Below are positions 31,301 through 40,900 of a DNA stretch of 64,000 nucleotides, one piece after another (positions within the stretch are counted from its first letter, which is position 1; the number at the start of each line of letters is the position of its first letter). Source of the stretch: Panopea generosa (Eukaryota > Mollusca > Bivalvia > Adapedonta > Hiatellidae); the NCBI GenBank assembly GCA_029582155.1, contig CM055901.1, forward strand, positions 45,857,728-45,921,727, given 5' to 3'. A model generated the notes under the pieces. The model was not told the DNA's origin and made no database searches. It was given only the letters and a program-made list of their open reading frames with translations. A program made the translations under genes and the position numbers.

Positions 31301-33738
31301 TTTGAAGGGCAGCAAGAAATGCTTGTAGATCATCCATTGCTTCTTTTCCGGTCATTAACATCATTTCTATCAGGTCAAATCGGACATCCAATTGCAGGCA
31401 ATCCCAGACAGTTTTGTTTACCCACAACTCTTTAACATCACCAGCTGCTTCTTGCATCATGTCTGCAACTGTCTTAATTAGCTCTGGTAATGAGTCTGGT
31501 GCGTCGTCACTTGGGTCGCCTACAAGATGAAAATATGTATTATGATGCACTTTATAATAAACAATTGAATACAGCAGATTTTCTCTACGTTTAAAAAAAA
31601 GATTTTTTATTTGAAAAGGGTTTAACGCCAATTTCAACCCATTGCATGTTATATATGGCATATCCAGTTATATTGGTGCAGGAAGACCTCAGAATGAATC
31701 TGAAAAGAACCACTATCCTTCCGCAAGTAACTGGCAAACTTTCTCACAAAAGTTTTTGGAGTGAGAGGGAATCGAAGTTACGACCTCAACGATGAGAGGT
31801 AAAAAAAAAAAACAACAACAGATTTAATAACCTCGTAATAAGTGTTTTATACAACGAGACTACGACGTTGAAAAGTCGAAATAATTCGACTTTCATTATC
31901 GTAGTTTCGACTTTTCACCATCGTTTTTTTTTTTTTGGTTGTTTCGACTTTTCTTAATTTAATAAATATGTCGCGATGGCACCATAAGCACACCGTAACT
32001 GTTGATTTTCTTCTTAATATCAGTGACATGTGGTATACGTCACTGTTAATGTATCATTGACATGTGGTATACGTCTGTATTAATATATAGTATTGAACGA
32101 TTGCTCTTAATCACACAACACGGCTACGGTTGTCTGTTAAGACTAGTATCCTTCCGCATGTCGTGATAAGATATGTGTACCCAAGTAATGTCTCTATTGG
32201 TTATATATTTATGGAAAATGTTGATGTTTATAAATTGTGTATGTTAACAGTTAAAAAATAAGAAACCGATTGAATACCGCCCACTTACACAAAGTCGCAC
32301 TTTGTCAATTTTGCGCCAAACTTCAATACTTCATTTGACCTATTGCGGTAGCAAGGTAATCAGGTGATCGCATATTAGCACAGTGTGACACAATGCAGAA
32401 ACATGGTATACATTTCACATAAATTATCAAAATTTACAGTTCAGAAACCATACCAGAGAAAAAACATATTTTGGTAATTAATTTTATATTGACAAGCATC
32501 TCTATATCATATAAAGGAATAGTTAGGTTGATTACACGGTTTCAATAGTTTTGAACGTGCCATCTATGACATTGGCATAGAAATGGTGCATACAGGAGGC
32601 ACATGATATTATGTAATTAAGGCTGTGAGATGCATGTGAAACGAAAAGTGTTATTTTTCTTCTTGTTTCAAGGAATTTTTCGTGCTTAGACATAATGACT
32701 TTGATCGTGTTATATGTAGTTTGCATTTTTATGCCTATAGCTAATATTCTACATCAACACCTAAAAGTAAAATACAGAAAGAAAGCCATATTATGTCTTT
32801 TATGAGGATCGAATTTAAACCGGAAATGCCAGAGAGCACAAAATGTCAACTTTCCCAATTTTGATTATTCGAATAAGCCAGTTCAAGAACTTTTCCCAAA
32901 TAGTATATTTATATAACTACATGTAGTGTATAATTTTAGTAAAGTGCGGGTGTTAGAATGGAAGCCAGTGTAAATAACGCATTTTATAATGTATATGATA
33001 TTTACATCAACTATCCGATTTGGCCTGTTCAATGATAGTGTAAGTTTGTTGGTGAATGAAAACTGCGGATGATATAGTGCTTACAATGTCAAATAACACA
33101 TTTTATGTCAATATAAAGGCCACAATTTCCCCATTAATTACCCAATATAGGCAATTATAGAACTTTATATTATGGTAATATAACTATTGCGTAAGGTGCA
33201 TTTTTGACAATTCAATGTTCATAGCTCTGGTATTTACTATCCAATTTGGCAAGTTTAAGAACGTGCTGCTCTAGGTATTATTAGCATTAACGGCAGAAAT
33301 AACAACATCAACAGTAAAGAGAAATTGTGATTGCAATATCACTAACAAAAAGTAGCAGCAACACTACCATTAGTAGAATTAGTAGTTGTGTTAAGATAAC
33401 ATATATTCTATATACTTATTCCTATAATAAAAACAACGGGTACCTGACTGTCCCGAATCCTCGCCAGCGTCATCAGCTGCTGCGTCAACGGTGAACATAT
33501 CAAATTTGTCTTCAAATCTCTCCAGAGTAGATTTTACCATGTTAACATCGTCCGAAGAACAACAGCCATCTCCGATTCCAGTGTCAATCTTATCATCCAG
33601 ATCGTTGAGAAGATTTGTTATTTTGTCAAGTTTGCAGAACAAGGACTTCTTTGAGAACCTTGAGGATTTCATCGAACCAATGGCAATCGTTGAAGAAAAA
33701 CAGAAAACAAAAATATAAGCGGCACGTAGATATTTCAT
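19574..33738 (-). CDS. Secreted protein with five T4-type lysozyme C-lobe modules and two Cys-rich modules (10 exons, 776 aa)
   Basis: Minus-strand exons in order: 33738-33444, 31519-31172, 29494-29339, 28761-28568, 26783-26663, 23830-23402, 22749-22636, 22066-21870, 20992-20872, 19929-19574. All junctions are GT..AG and in phase, and the sum is exactly 777 codons including the stop. Order: signal peptide and linker; lobe module 1; Cys module 1; lobe 2 (two exons); lobe 3; Cys module 2; lobe 4 (two exons); lobe 5. Modules align without gaps to roughly residues 91-146 of T4 lysozyme (GH24, Pfam phage_lysozyme), including the I-x-M, G-x-x-G and S-R/D-W positions. The N-lobe with catalytic Glu11/Asp20 is absent everywhere. 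Bivalves are known to have phage-type lysozymes, but I know of no C-lobe-only tandem protein. Hydrolase activity is not expected. A binding or membrane-active defence role is inference. The least certain boundary is 23830. Confidence 0.85.
20112..20348 (-). mobile_element. tRNA-derived SINE, family B
   Basis: Read on the minus strand: GGTCGTGTGTTCGAACCCCC as B box, then GTCATTCACCGATGA.., AAAGTTGTCAGTTACTTGCG.., and the tail GGTTAACTTATCGTCTGTTAGCC. It is homologous to 35365-35590 (minus) and 29635-29830 (plus). It lies in the intron between exons 9 and 10. Confidence 0.7.
20872..20992 (-). CDS. Exon 9 of lysozyme-lobe gene: second half of lobe module 4
   Basis: Residues 619-658. DALMKKDYDATGKAIEGSDW, KENPNKAADWAKRFCELAL. 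Acceptor CATAG|GATGC, donor TTAA|GTATGT. Contains the S-D-W, P-N and A positions that match Ser136/Trp138/Pro143/Asn144/Ala146 of T4 lysozyme. Confidence 0.87.
21130..21535. mobile_element. Dispersed ~430-bp repeat, copy 2
   Basis: Colinear with 6690-7160 (see that entry). It sits in the intron between exons 8 and 9 of the lysozyme-lobe gene, in the same orientation on the plus strand. Confidence 0.75.
21788..21832. repeat. (CAG)n/(CAA)n microsatellite
   Basis: About 12 CAG and a few CAA triplets, in the intron 40 bp past the exon 8 donor. Confidence 0.96.
21870..22066 (-). CDS. Exon 8 of lysozyme-lobe gene: first half of lobe module 4
   Basis: Residues 553-618. DLCLSETEKLKLWKIAAQ, KWLGTDAWKALDPEAQCICI, EMWIVLGENGMNSIPGLK. 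The run from ALDPEAQC to GENG aligns without gaps to T4 lysozyme helix 92-110, sharing Leu, Asp, Cys97, Ile100, Met102, Gly107, Glu108 and Gly110. Donor AAG|GTACAT. A (CAG)n microsatellite lies 40 bp beyond the donor. Confidence 0.88.
22385..22605 (+). mobile_element. tRNA-derived SINE, family A, full-length
   Basis: Head GACCGAGTGGTCTCAAGATC with B box GAAGATTCGATTCTCG; body TTTGCCAGTAATTAGCG; tail CACCAATAAAACTGGATATGCC, ending in an A-rich stretch. It lies antisense in the intron between Cys module 2 and lobe module 4. A related copy sits in the equivalent intron at 28985-29192. Confidence 0.8.
22636..22749 (-). CDS. Exon 7 of lysozyme-lobe gene: Cys-rich module 2
   Basis: Residues 515-552. 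DDKQCKRRGGSC, ECDGTRCLFWC, GKCCIPK: spacing C-x6-C-x6-C-x4-C-x3-C-x4-CC. Seven cysteines, so at least one may be free or pair between modules. Basic N-terminal half (KRR). Same flanking phases (1-1) as Cys module 1. Confidence 0.85.
23402..23830 (-). CDS. Exon 6 of lysozyme-lobe gene: lobe module 3
   Basis: Residues 372-514. The module reads ADPLHIEGLRSLYKLI, NKESWDCLPEVVRFCYIDL, MLMMDEELSKLITFLEKM, GNYVAAAGLLRGSAWYSKNP and VKGEEIAAKL. The 3' end (TCAG|GTAGGA, phase 1) is firm. The acceptor GTCTGAG|AC at 23830 was chosen because it alone keeps phase with exon 5. It adds about 14 residues not seen in other modules and sits only ~20 bp from an 81-bp satellite array, so this edge is uncertain. 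Confidence 0.78.
23850..26305. repeat. 81-bp satellite array (~30 units) with 27-bp sub-repeats
   Basis: Unit: GGTAAGTAACAGACAGAACG, TGCCGTTATGGTCGGTAGCA, GACGGCTGTGATAGTCAGCA, GCAGAGAGTATATACTATTAT. Three diverged ~27-bp parts (GTAAGTAACAGAC, GTCGGTAGCAGAC, GTCAGCAGCAGA) show an older short repeat. Because 81 is divisible by 3, frames stay open on both strands, but this is intron DNA of the lysozyme-lobe gene. Degenerate edges extend to about 26450. Confidence 0.96.
26663..26783 (-). CDS. Exon 5 of lysozyme-lobe gene: second half of lobe module 2
   Basis: Residues 332-371. EALENNDYGAVSEAIRNSDW, then GGTPEKAAQVAKQFDALA. Exactly 121 bases, like its homologue at 20992-20872. Acceptor ATAAAG|GAAGC; donor CATG|GTTCGT is weaker than usual. 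A (GAT)n/(A)n/(AAT)n microsatellite lies just upstream on the minus strand. Confidence 0.85.
26808..26880. repeat. (GAT)n, (A)n and (AAT)n compound microsatellite
   Basis: Adjacent pure tracts just upstream, on the minus strand, of exon 5. The poly-Met, poly-His and poly-Tyr frames across it are artefacts. Confidence 0.96.
26900..27880. other. Intron of the lysozyme-lobe gene with no recognisable feature
   Basis: AT-rich sequence between exon 5 and the SINE at 27890. I see no exon, repeat family or RNA gene in it. Confidence 0.5.
27893..28210 (+). mobile_element. tRNA-Ala-headed SINE, family D
   Basis: The head has A box TGGTCTAGTGGTAGAGCG, an anticodon-arm-like CCGCCTCGCATGCGG (Ala CGC-like) and B box GGGTTCAATCCCCGG. 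The body runs on for about 240 bp and ends GAAAGCGACGCTAAACACAA then (CAA)n, a tail style common in bivalve SINEs. The acceptor stem is not paired, so it is not a working tRNA gene. Confidence 0.8.
28281..28321. repeat. (TAAA)n microsatellite
   Basis: About ten TAAA units downstream of the family D SINE. Confidence 0.96.
28568..28761 (-). CDS. Exon 4 of lysozyme-lobe gene: first half of lobe module 2
   Basis: Residues 267-331. Begins DVCLSEEEELEVIM, then WLGSDTWNKLDPKARAILVE, MYVVLGEDI and NIPGLK, ending in phase 0 at AAG|GTGTGT. It is nearly the same length and layout as the exon at 22066-21870. It corresponds to T4 lysozyme from about residue 59 to 120. Confidence 0.87.
28985..29192 (+). 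mobile_element. tRNA-derived SINE, family A, head degraded
   Basis: B box CTTCGAATCCCGTTCGC, body AAGTTTGCCAGTAACTTGCG, tail TCTGAGGTCTTCTTCCACAA, ACAACTGGATATGCC, ending (CAA)n. It lies between Cys module 1 and lobe module 2, the counterpart of the copy at 22385-22605. Confidence 0.7.
29339..29494 (-). CDS. Exon 3 of lysozyme-lobe gene: Cys-rich module 1
   Basis: Residues 215-266. Cysteines are arranged C-x6-C-x4-C-x4-C-x3-C, then a Ser/Thr/Pro insert (TDPSNSSATHPPGS) and a CC pair (ACCIPA). RGGTC and CDGTRCIFWC recur in the second Cys module. The pattern resembles small defensin- or knottin-like folds but matches no family that I can name. Confidence 0.8.
29635..29830 (+). mobile_element. 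tRNA-derived SINE, family B (3' part)
   Basis: Matches the inverse of 35365-35590: GGGAAAGGTATCAGTTACTTGCGGAG, CAGTGGTTAGGTTAACCGATC, TTAGTTCTCGATGACATAAA, ending (AATC)n. Confidence 0.65.
29868..30020. mobile_element. Degenerate relative of the TIR MITE
   Basis: Starts ACAGTAGAACTTCGATAGCTGG, close to the left TIR at 13163, with internal CTGGAACACCACCG and CCTATTT as in that copy. The right end is decayed. A further fragment with CTCGAGCGATCGAAGTTCGACTT ends near 30900. Confidence 0.55.
31172..31519 (-). CDS. Exon 2 of lysozyme-lobe gene: lobe module 1
   Basis: Residues 99-214, a whole module in one phase 1-1 exon. Landmarks: TVWDCL, FDLIEMMLMTGKEA, LQAFLAALQSENLVEAASVL, ETDWYSENEEKGEEIAKHL. 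An ungapped comparison with the T4 lysozyme C-lobe gives about 16 identities in 58 positions, including W-Y of helix 137-141. It ends with a short linker TDPTNS. Confidence 0.88.
31650..31800 (-). mobile_element. tRNA-derived SINE, family A
   Basis: Inverse orientation: CATATCCAGTTATATTGGTG, AGGAAGACCTCAGAATGAATC, AGTAACTGGCAAACTTTCTC, then an inverted B box ATCGAAGTTACGACCTC. It lies in intron 1 of the lysozyme-lobe gene, just upstream (minus sense) of exon 2. Confidence 0.75.
31810..33390. other. Intron 1 of the lysozyme-lobe gene, no clear feature
   Basis: AT-rich. A short inverted motif GAAAAGTCGAAA/TTTCGACTTTTC occurs around 31869-31954. Nothing else was recognised between the SINE and exon 1. 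Confidence 0.5.
33444..33738 (-). CDS. Exon 1 of lysozyme-lobe gene: signal peptide and acidic linker
   Basis: Residues 1-98. ATG at 33738, with a hydrophobic signal (LRAAYIFVFCFSSTIAIG) and probable cleavage near residue 20. It is followed by a heptad-like stretch (LDKITNLLNDLDDKI), a CC pair (GDGCCSS) and an acidic end (DAAADDAGEDSGQS). The donor CAG|GTACCC leaves phase 1, as do all module borders in this gene. No known domain recognised. Confidence 0.85.
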
Positions 33739-33823
33739 TGTCTGCAGTTCACAGTTTAAACAAAATTGTCATAAACTCGCACTATAAAACATAAACTTTT
33801 TCATCCTAATGTTTTCGTTACTT

Positions 33824-33838
33824 GTTTATATATAGTTT
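33824..33838 (-). promoter_or_regulatory. Candidate TATA box of the lysozyme-lobe gene
   Basis: The minus strand reads ACTATATATAAACAAG about 90 bp upstream of the ATG at 33738. A second TATA-like TTTTATAG lies nearer, around 33783-33790. Position is plausible but not proven. Confidence 0.35.
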
Positions 33839-34184
33839 TATAAGTACACCATGTGACTGCTTTCATTCAATGAAAAGGCAAGATACTTTTATTAATAATA
33901 TCCAGAAATAGTTTTTAGTGGAAATACATTGAAAATGTCATGTGTACCTGTACTTCAATATTTATATGTGTGGTACTGTTACGTAAGAAGCTATTTTTGG
34001 GTTTCTTCTTTCGATATTCAATGGGAAACGTTTCAATAATGGAAGTCGAGAAAGTAACGAATTTGACTAGTTTGACAAAGTTTGTTTTCCATATCGAAAG
34101 GCGAAACTTGAATATCAGACTCACTAAGTCTGCATGTGAAGTTTTTTTTCCTTCTATGTGTGAATTTAGAAGACGAAAAATATA

Positions 34185-34490
34185 ATACAGTACACTAAAC
34201 GTCTGGACAATTAAAAACGATGATCAATGATAATTTTATATAGTTATATAATACAGTACACTAAACGTCTGGACAATTAAAACGATGGTCAAGGATAATT
34301 TTATATAGTTATATAATACAGTACACTAAACGTCTTGACAATTAAAACGATGGTCAAGGATAGTTTTATATAGTTATATAATACAGTACACTAAACGTCT
34401 GGACAATTAAAAACGATAGTCAAGGATAATTTTTAATATAGTTTGTATATATAGTACACTCAACGTCTTGGCAATTAAAAACGAGCCCAA
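34185..34490. repeat. ~64-bp tandem repeat, 4-5 units
   Basis: Units of ATACAGTACACTAAACGTCTGGACAATTAAAACGATGGTCAAGGATAATTTTATATAGTTATATA (read in pieces), decaying to the right. It lies 450-750 bp upstream of the lysozyme-lobe gene. Confidence 0.92.
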
Positions 34491-35144
34491 TGTATAATTC
34501 TTAACCAAGCTATGCCACGTGTGCACACACAACGTCTGAGTCATTAAAATAGTCATGCATACTTAACAAAATCATGACGCAAACTTTCGTCAGCAGCTTC
34601 TGAGCATGTGTATGGTTGAGGTTCGATCCACTGCCGCGTAATAGCGAACATTTTGTAAGAAAAAAGGTATTCATAGATTCACAGCTTGTTTCCCGCCATA
34701 GTTATTCAGATGGTAGTTATCTGTAATTTTTAAATAAATATAACTTCTCTTACTGATGAAAGAATGCTTGAAACAACCAACATTGAATACATAAAGTTCA
34801 TTTGGTATATAGCATCAAGGAAATACTATTCATATGCTTCATTGTTGCCATGGTATACTTAAATGTTTTTGATGTAGGTATCCTTAATTTTAATTAACAT
34901 CTCTAAAGTATTAATAATTTGTTGGTTGTATTAATAAAGTTAATATTCGCCAGGAACACGTTTTGTTCTATTGGCCTCATTCGGAAATGATTAATTCTCG
35001 ACATCTGTGTTCAGTTTAAGTAAAAAACGTTGATCCATGTGTTTGTGTAATCAAAGTGATTCAGAACATGGTTGACATATGCTTAATCTGCTTAATACTG
35101 ATTTACCTAAACATATTCAGCATATATATGTATATTAATGTGGT

Positions 35145-35290
35145 GTAACGCCATTTTCAACATATTTCAGGTTATATATGGCGTATACAGTTTAATAGGT
35201 GGATGAATACCTCAGAATGAATCTGAGTCGAACCGCGGGACTCGAACCTACGACCTTAGTTATGAGAGGTAATATATCTTGAAACGGCGC
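35145..35290 (-). mobile_element. tRNA-derived SINE, family A
   Basis: TATGGCGTATACAGTTTAAT, GAATACCTCAGAATGAATCTG and inverted B box GGGACTCGAACCTACGACC. The middle (TTGCCAGTTACTTGC) is deleted. Confidence 0.7.
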
Positions 35291-35364
35291 TTTAAACATA
35301 TCAGCCACGGAAGACTCATCTATATTTAAAAACATTGCACCGTGTTTGTTTGAATATTTAGCGT

Positions 35365-35590
35365 CATTTTATGCCATCGAGGACTAACCGACAATTAGCC
35401 TAACCACTCTTTTCTGGAATCTGGATGATTAATCAGTAATCGATCTCCGCAAGTAACTGATAACTTTCCCGATTGAATCAGCGGTGCGAGATGAATGACA
35501 ACCAAACGCAATGTGGTACATGTATATCAATCATCAAAGAGTGGGGATTTGAACTCACGACCCTTGGATTGATAGTCAGACGCTATTGCA
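35365..35590 (-). mobile_element. tRNA-derived SINE, family B
   Basis: Inverse strand: CGTCTGACTATCAATCCAAGG head, B box GTGAGTTCAAATCCCC, GTCATTCATCTCGCACC, AAAGTTATCAGTTACTTGCG, tail GTCGGTTAGTCCTCGATGGC. It is the best-preserved copy of this family in the window. Confidence 0.75.
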
Positions 35591-37847
35591 TTATGTAAAA
35601 GTTCTTAAAATTATTTTGTTCATAGTCTGCATGAAGTAATAAAATATACTAATGACGATTAAAACAATACATTCACGTAAAACATTCCAGATTCGAGTAC
35701 TTGAATAGCACCGATTGAAGATTATTTTGGTCTTTTGCGTATTTCTGCATTCAACGTGAAACTAACTCACGTCTTAATCACGTCTAATAAAAGCCGACTA
35801 ATCATCAGCCGTTAATCAGCTGTGATATATCTGTCTATAAATTTCGCACTTCAAATGGCGCGAGTCGATACATGTATATATGCAGATGTTCATGCAAAAA
35901 TGAAAACGCACCAAACTGCTTGGCTTATCCAGGTCGTTCTTTATACAGCCAATTAAATACCTCAGTTACCTTGCATGATCCGTTGTCAGTGCACCAGTCT
36001 CGTGAACCCAGTGCAAGTCGTTGCTGACAATCGTGTGTATTATAAAGAAGACACAAGCATACGTGGTAGCGTTTTAATTCTATGCTTTAGGCTGTTCAAA
36101 CGCCAAGACAAAAGCTAGCTCTGTTTCACGTTATGGGCCGTTTCTATAACGGCGAACGTCACGAAGACGTCGGTTAGTAACCGGTGCATACCAGTAAGTA
36201 ACGCGCCGAATGCATTGTTCTTATTCCACTACCGTGCGGTTAGTCAAGAGACAAAATAGACTGGCTCTGTGGCTGAACTGTCACGCACAGGACGCCTCAA
36301 CAAAAAGACCGCCATATTGTTCTTATGCACATCCGAGATAGCGTTCAAACAGTTACAGGACTCACACCACTATTATCTCCCTTGAGTACTTCGGACCTAC
36401 AGATGAAGGAGGTAGAAATAAAACTTTAGTTCTCTTTTTCTGCTTTTTTCAGGGCTTTGTACTGCAGTGTTTTGTTTTTTGCTAGCATGAGTTAAATGGT
36501 CAGTATTTTAGAAATCACCACTAAAAAATTTGTTGCTGATACCAGCTTTCTGGACAATTCTGTGTCATTTCGGAATTGTTGGTTCGAATCGCATCTAGGG
36601 CGAATAGTTGACATATCGTTACTCTGGAAATTGATAGGTCTCACAAAAGCATTGAATTTAAAAAAAACCCAACTTGGTCAAGGTATACTTTTTTTTCTTT
36701 ATAATTGCATATCTTGAACCAATGAAGAATTTGAGCCCAGACACATGCTGCAGAATTTAATTTTTCACTCTGTTTTGGACATAAATGTTACAATGGGGCC
36801 CTATGGGAAATGTAATTGTGGTGTGAGACGTACACGTGCTGTCCAGTGAACAAGGGGATATAACCAGTAACACTGACATATGCTAGTGGTGACTTATTGA
36901 CAGCTGAGGCAATGTTTTATGTAGATTTGCACGATTTAAGGCTGACCATGTGGCATCGCAGTATGCTAATTTCTAAGTGTCACGTTTCTACAAGACAACG
37001 TTTGGACGCATTATGCCAGAATTCGTTGTGCACATGCCAACCTAGTAGTCAATAAATGATTTTATTTTCTATTACCATAAAAAACAAATGGCAGAAATTC
37101 CAAAATCTTCCGAATCCGGAGCATAACTCCAAACAGTTCAAGATACATTTCTACACATATTAACCTAGTGGTCTAGTAGTGCCTTGTGGTATGAAGAGGT
37201 TTTTATTTTCAATATTTTTTTCATAACCATAAAAACAATTTAAACATCTAAAAACGTTTAAGATAACTTCGCGAAAAATAAGAAATTCTCACAACTCTTT
37301 AAAACGTTCAAGATAACAAAATGTTTTACACGTGGTACCTTAGTGGTCTAGTATGGCCTTTTTCTATGAGGAAATTTTCATTTCTCCACGTTGGTTCGGT
37401 GTATGTGGATGCTTTCGTGCAAAAATCAAATATCATTTTTAATTTGTTTGCATCTGATAAAGTACATGCATGTAAGCATCCTCAATTTGTTCAGATCATT
37501 GTATTTATTTTACCATTAACACAAAGCCCTAAGGTTTCTAAACTACTACATGATTATTGATACTAAACTACTTATGGTACTTTTACAATATGGTCAGCTC
37601 CTGTTTCATGTAAACAAGGCATTAATTAAACAAGCAACCATCAAGATCTTCTTAACTACGGTCTTCTGATTGTTTTACATTTATTGTGAGTTTGCATGGT
37701 TGTTCAGATATTGAGATTCTGTGAATATAATCATTTTCTTAGAATGTTGTCACAATGATAAAAACACAAATTAGACCAAAATATGTACTCATTTATATAT
37801 TCATTTCAATTTTAACACAACTCATAATTGATTTTTCATTTGTAATA

Positions 37848-37956
37848 GGTTATTTAAGTCCCTGCACAGGTTATTTAAGTCCGTGCACAGGTTATGTAAG
37901 TCCGTGCACAGGTAATGTAAGTACGTGCACAGATTATGTAAGTCCGTGCACATTTA
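37848..37956. repeat. 21-bp satellite, left part, split by a LINE
   Basis: Five units of AGGTTATGTAAGTCCGTGCAC. The last unit ends CACATTTA instead of CACAGGTA; the same variant reappears on the far side of the LINE as its target-site duplication. Confidence 0.95.
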
Positions 37957-40900
37957 GACGAAAGAAATATCATAATAATAAATATTTACGGTTCAAATAA
38001 CGATGATCCATCGGTGATAAAAAATTAGACAATTTCATATTAGAAAACGAAGAACACGATTTTATTATAGGTGGTGATTTTAATGCTATACTAGATGTTG
38101 AGTTAGATAAAAAGAATGGTCGTGCCAATACTCATAACAAATGTAGAAGTAAGTTAACGTCTTTAATTGACACATACTCTCTCTCCGATTTTTGGAGACA
38201 GCAGCATCCATCAAAGCGTCAATATACATGGCATTCAAATACTTCACCACCGATCTTTTGTCGATTAGATTATTTTCTTGTTTCGAATAATATTTCAAAT
38301 TGCATAACATCTAGTTGCATAAAAACTAGTTATAAATCGGATTATTCAATTGTTACAGTTTCTATTGACCTAGTACGTAAACCTAGAGGACCTGGATATT
38401 TTAAATTAAACAATAGTCTTTTATTACAAACAGATTACCAAGAAATAATTCGAAAAAACATTACTGAGATAGCTACAATAAATAATGAAGCAACCCCAAA
38501 TGTTCTTTGGGATATCATTAAAGGTGTTATAAGAAATGAAACCATTAAATATGCTTCTAAAAAAAAAACAGAATTAAAAAAATGAAAAACAACTATATTC
38601 AGACATTGAAAAAATTGAATCAAACATTGGAAATAAGTGTAATCAAAAAGAAAATGAATTAAAAAAAGAATTAGATCAAAAGAAAAATGAGCTTAACAAT
38701 ATACAGGAAACAAAACTAAACGGAATTATCTGAAGATCAAAGTCAGAAAAAGTTGAATATGATGAAAAAAAAATCAAAATACTTTGCAAGTCTTGAAAAA
38801 AAAAAGATCAGAAGCTAAAATCATATCTAGGTTAAATGTAAATGGACAAAGTATTATGAATACAAATGCTATTTTAAATGCTCAGAAATTATTTTATACA
38901 AAATTATACACTAAAAAGAATTCAACCTACTCTAATATTAACTTTTTTAACCTATCTATGCCAAAATTGAATGAAATTGAAAAGCAAAAATGTGAAGGTT
39001 CTTTAACAGAATATGAATGTGCATGTGCCTTAAAAGAAATGAAAAATTGTAAAAGTCCTGGTTCAGATGGTATTAGAGCTGAATTTTTGTAAAATATTTT
39101 GGAATGATATAAAACTTTTTCTTATCAACTCTTTGAATTATTCTTTTAATCACGGTCAGTTAAATGAAATGCAAAAACAAAGTTATATTACACTATTACC
39201 TAAAACAGGAAAAGATACAGCAAATCTAGAGAATTGGAGACCAATTAGTCCCCTTAATACAGATTATAAAATTGCAACCAAAGCCATTGCAAACAGAGTC
39301 AAATTAATTTTAAATTCTATAATAAATAATAGTCAAACTGGATTTATTAAAGGAAGGTATATTGGTGAAAACATAAGGCTCTTATTTGAAATTTTGGATT
39401 ATGTAGAGGAAGAAAATATACCAGCACTATTATTTTTCTCTGATTTTGAAAAGGCTTTCGATAGCCTTAGCCATACCTTTTTAATTGACGTTTTAAAACA
39501 CTTTAACTTTGGCAACACCTTGATAAGATGGGTAGGATTATTTTATAAAGACGCCAAAAGTAGTGTTATAAATAATGGTCATGCAACTGATTTTTCCCTA
39601 TACAAAAAGGTGTTCGACAAGGCTGTCCACTATCGCCTTATCTCTTTATTATTTGCATTGAGTTGTTGTCGTTTGAAATTGTAAATAACAAAAATATTAA
39701 AGGAATACACATGGCAGGTTTAGATATAAAAAAATACATTTTTTGCAGATGATGCGACTTTCGTCACCGATGGATCAAAACAATCATTTGAAAACTTAAT
39801 TAATATACTTGATTCGTTTAGTTATGTATCTGGGTTAAAACTCAACCCCTCGAAATGTAACATATTAAAAGCCGGTTCATTGAAAAATACACGTATAAAA
39901 TACTCCGAAGAAAAGAAATTCTGTTGGTCATCAGATAAGGCAAAAGCATTGGGAATGGTTTTTAGTACACAAAAACAAGATATTTTTAAACTTAATCTGG
40001 CTCCTAAAATAGAAGAATTCAAAAACTGTATTAAAAACTGGCAGCATAGAAAATTAACACTACTTGGTAAAAATTACAGTGCTAAAAACGTTTGCTCTCC
40101 CCAAACTAATTTACCCATTAACAGTTTTACCAAACACTCCAAAAGACACAATAAAACATTTATCGAATATATGTATAAATTTATATGGAACAATAAACCG
40201 AGTAAAATAAAACGATCTACACTTATACGACAATTTGAGGAGAGGGGGGGGGGGGGGGGGACTTAAAATTCATATTTTCTCTTAAAGCAAGTTGGATCAA
40301 GCGAATTACGAACAATAGCACAGGACTATGGAAAAATATATATCTAAATCAATTAAAACATTATGGTGGTAACCTAATTTTTGAATGTGATATAAATTGT
40401 ACTGATATAAATAACTTATTTCCAAAAAACGCTTTTCTCCAAAATATTTTAACTGCATGGAGGACAATATGTAAAGATGATACGTCTGAAAATATAAGTA
40501 AATGTGTTATTTGGAATAATTCGAATTTGAAAATAAGCAACAAAACAGTTTTTTTTTACAAAGGATGGTTTGACAAAGGGGTAAAATATATTGAACATAT
40601 ATATGATTATAGATTGAAAACGTTTTACACTTTTGACTACTTTTCATACTTATATGATATACCAAGAACAGATTATCTCAAGTATTTATCACTGATATCG
40701 TGTATTCCAAAACACTTTAAAGCTAAACTAAAAGACGAATAACCAAATTGTTAAACAATCTCTTCTAGATAGAATAAAACAGTCTAAACATGTCAATAAA
40801 ATGTTATACAATTATCAACTTCATAAGGAACCTACCTACATAAACACACAACAACAAAAATGGGAAAAAGAATTTCAAGATGCAATTATTGACTGGAAAC

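Larger units (their letters stand above)
34500..37845. other. Intergenic, mostly SINE remnants
   Basis: Apart from the two SINEs at 35145-35290 and 35365-35590 I find no supportable gene here. Short open frames at 36496-36717 and 37321-37560 show no family resemblance and no splice context. Confidence 0.5.

Noticed and set aside
36496-37560. Two short plus-strand frames
   Set aside because: No family resemblance, splice context or codon bias; left unannotated.
39067-39684. Intact reverse transcriptase gene
   Set aside because: One open stretch of a LINE broken by several frameshifts and stops, and 5'-truncated with a target-site duplication.
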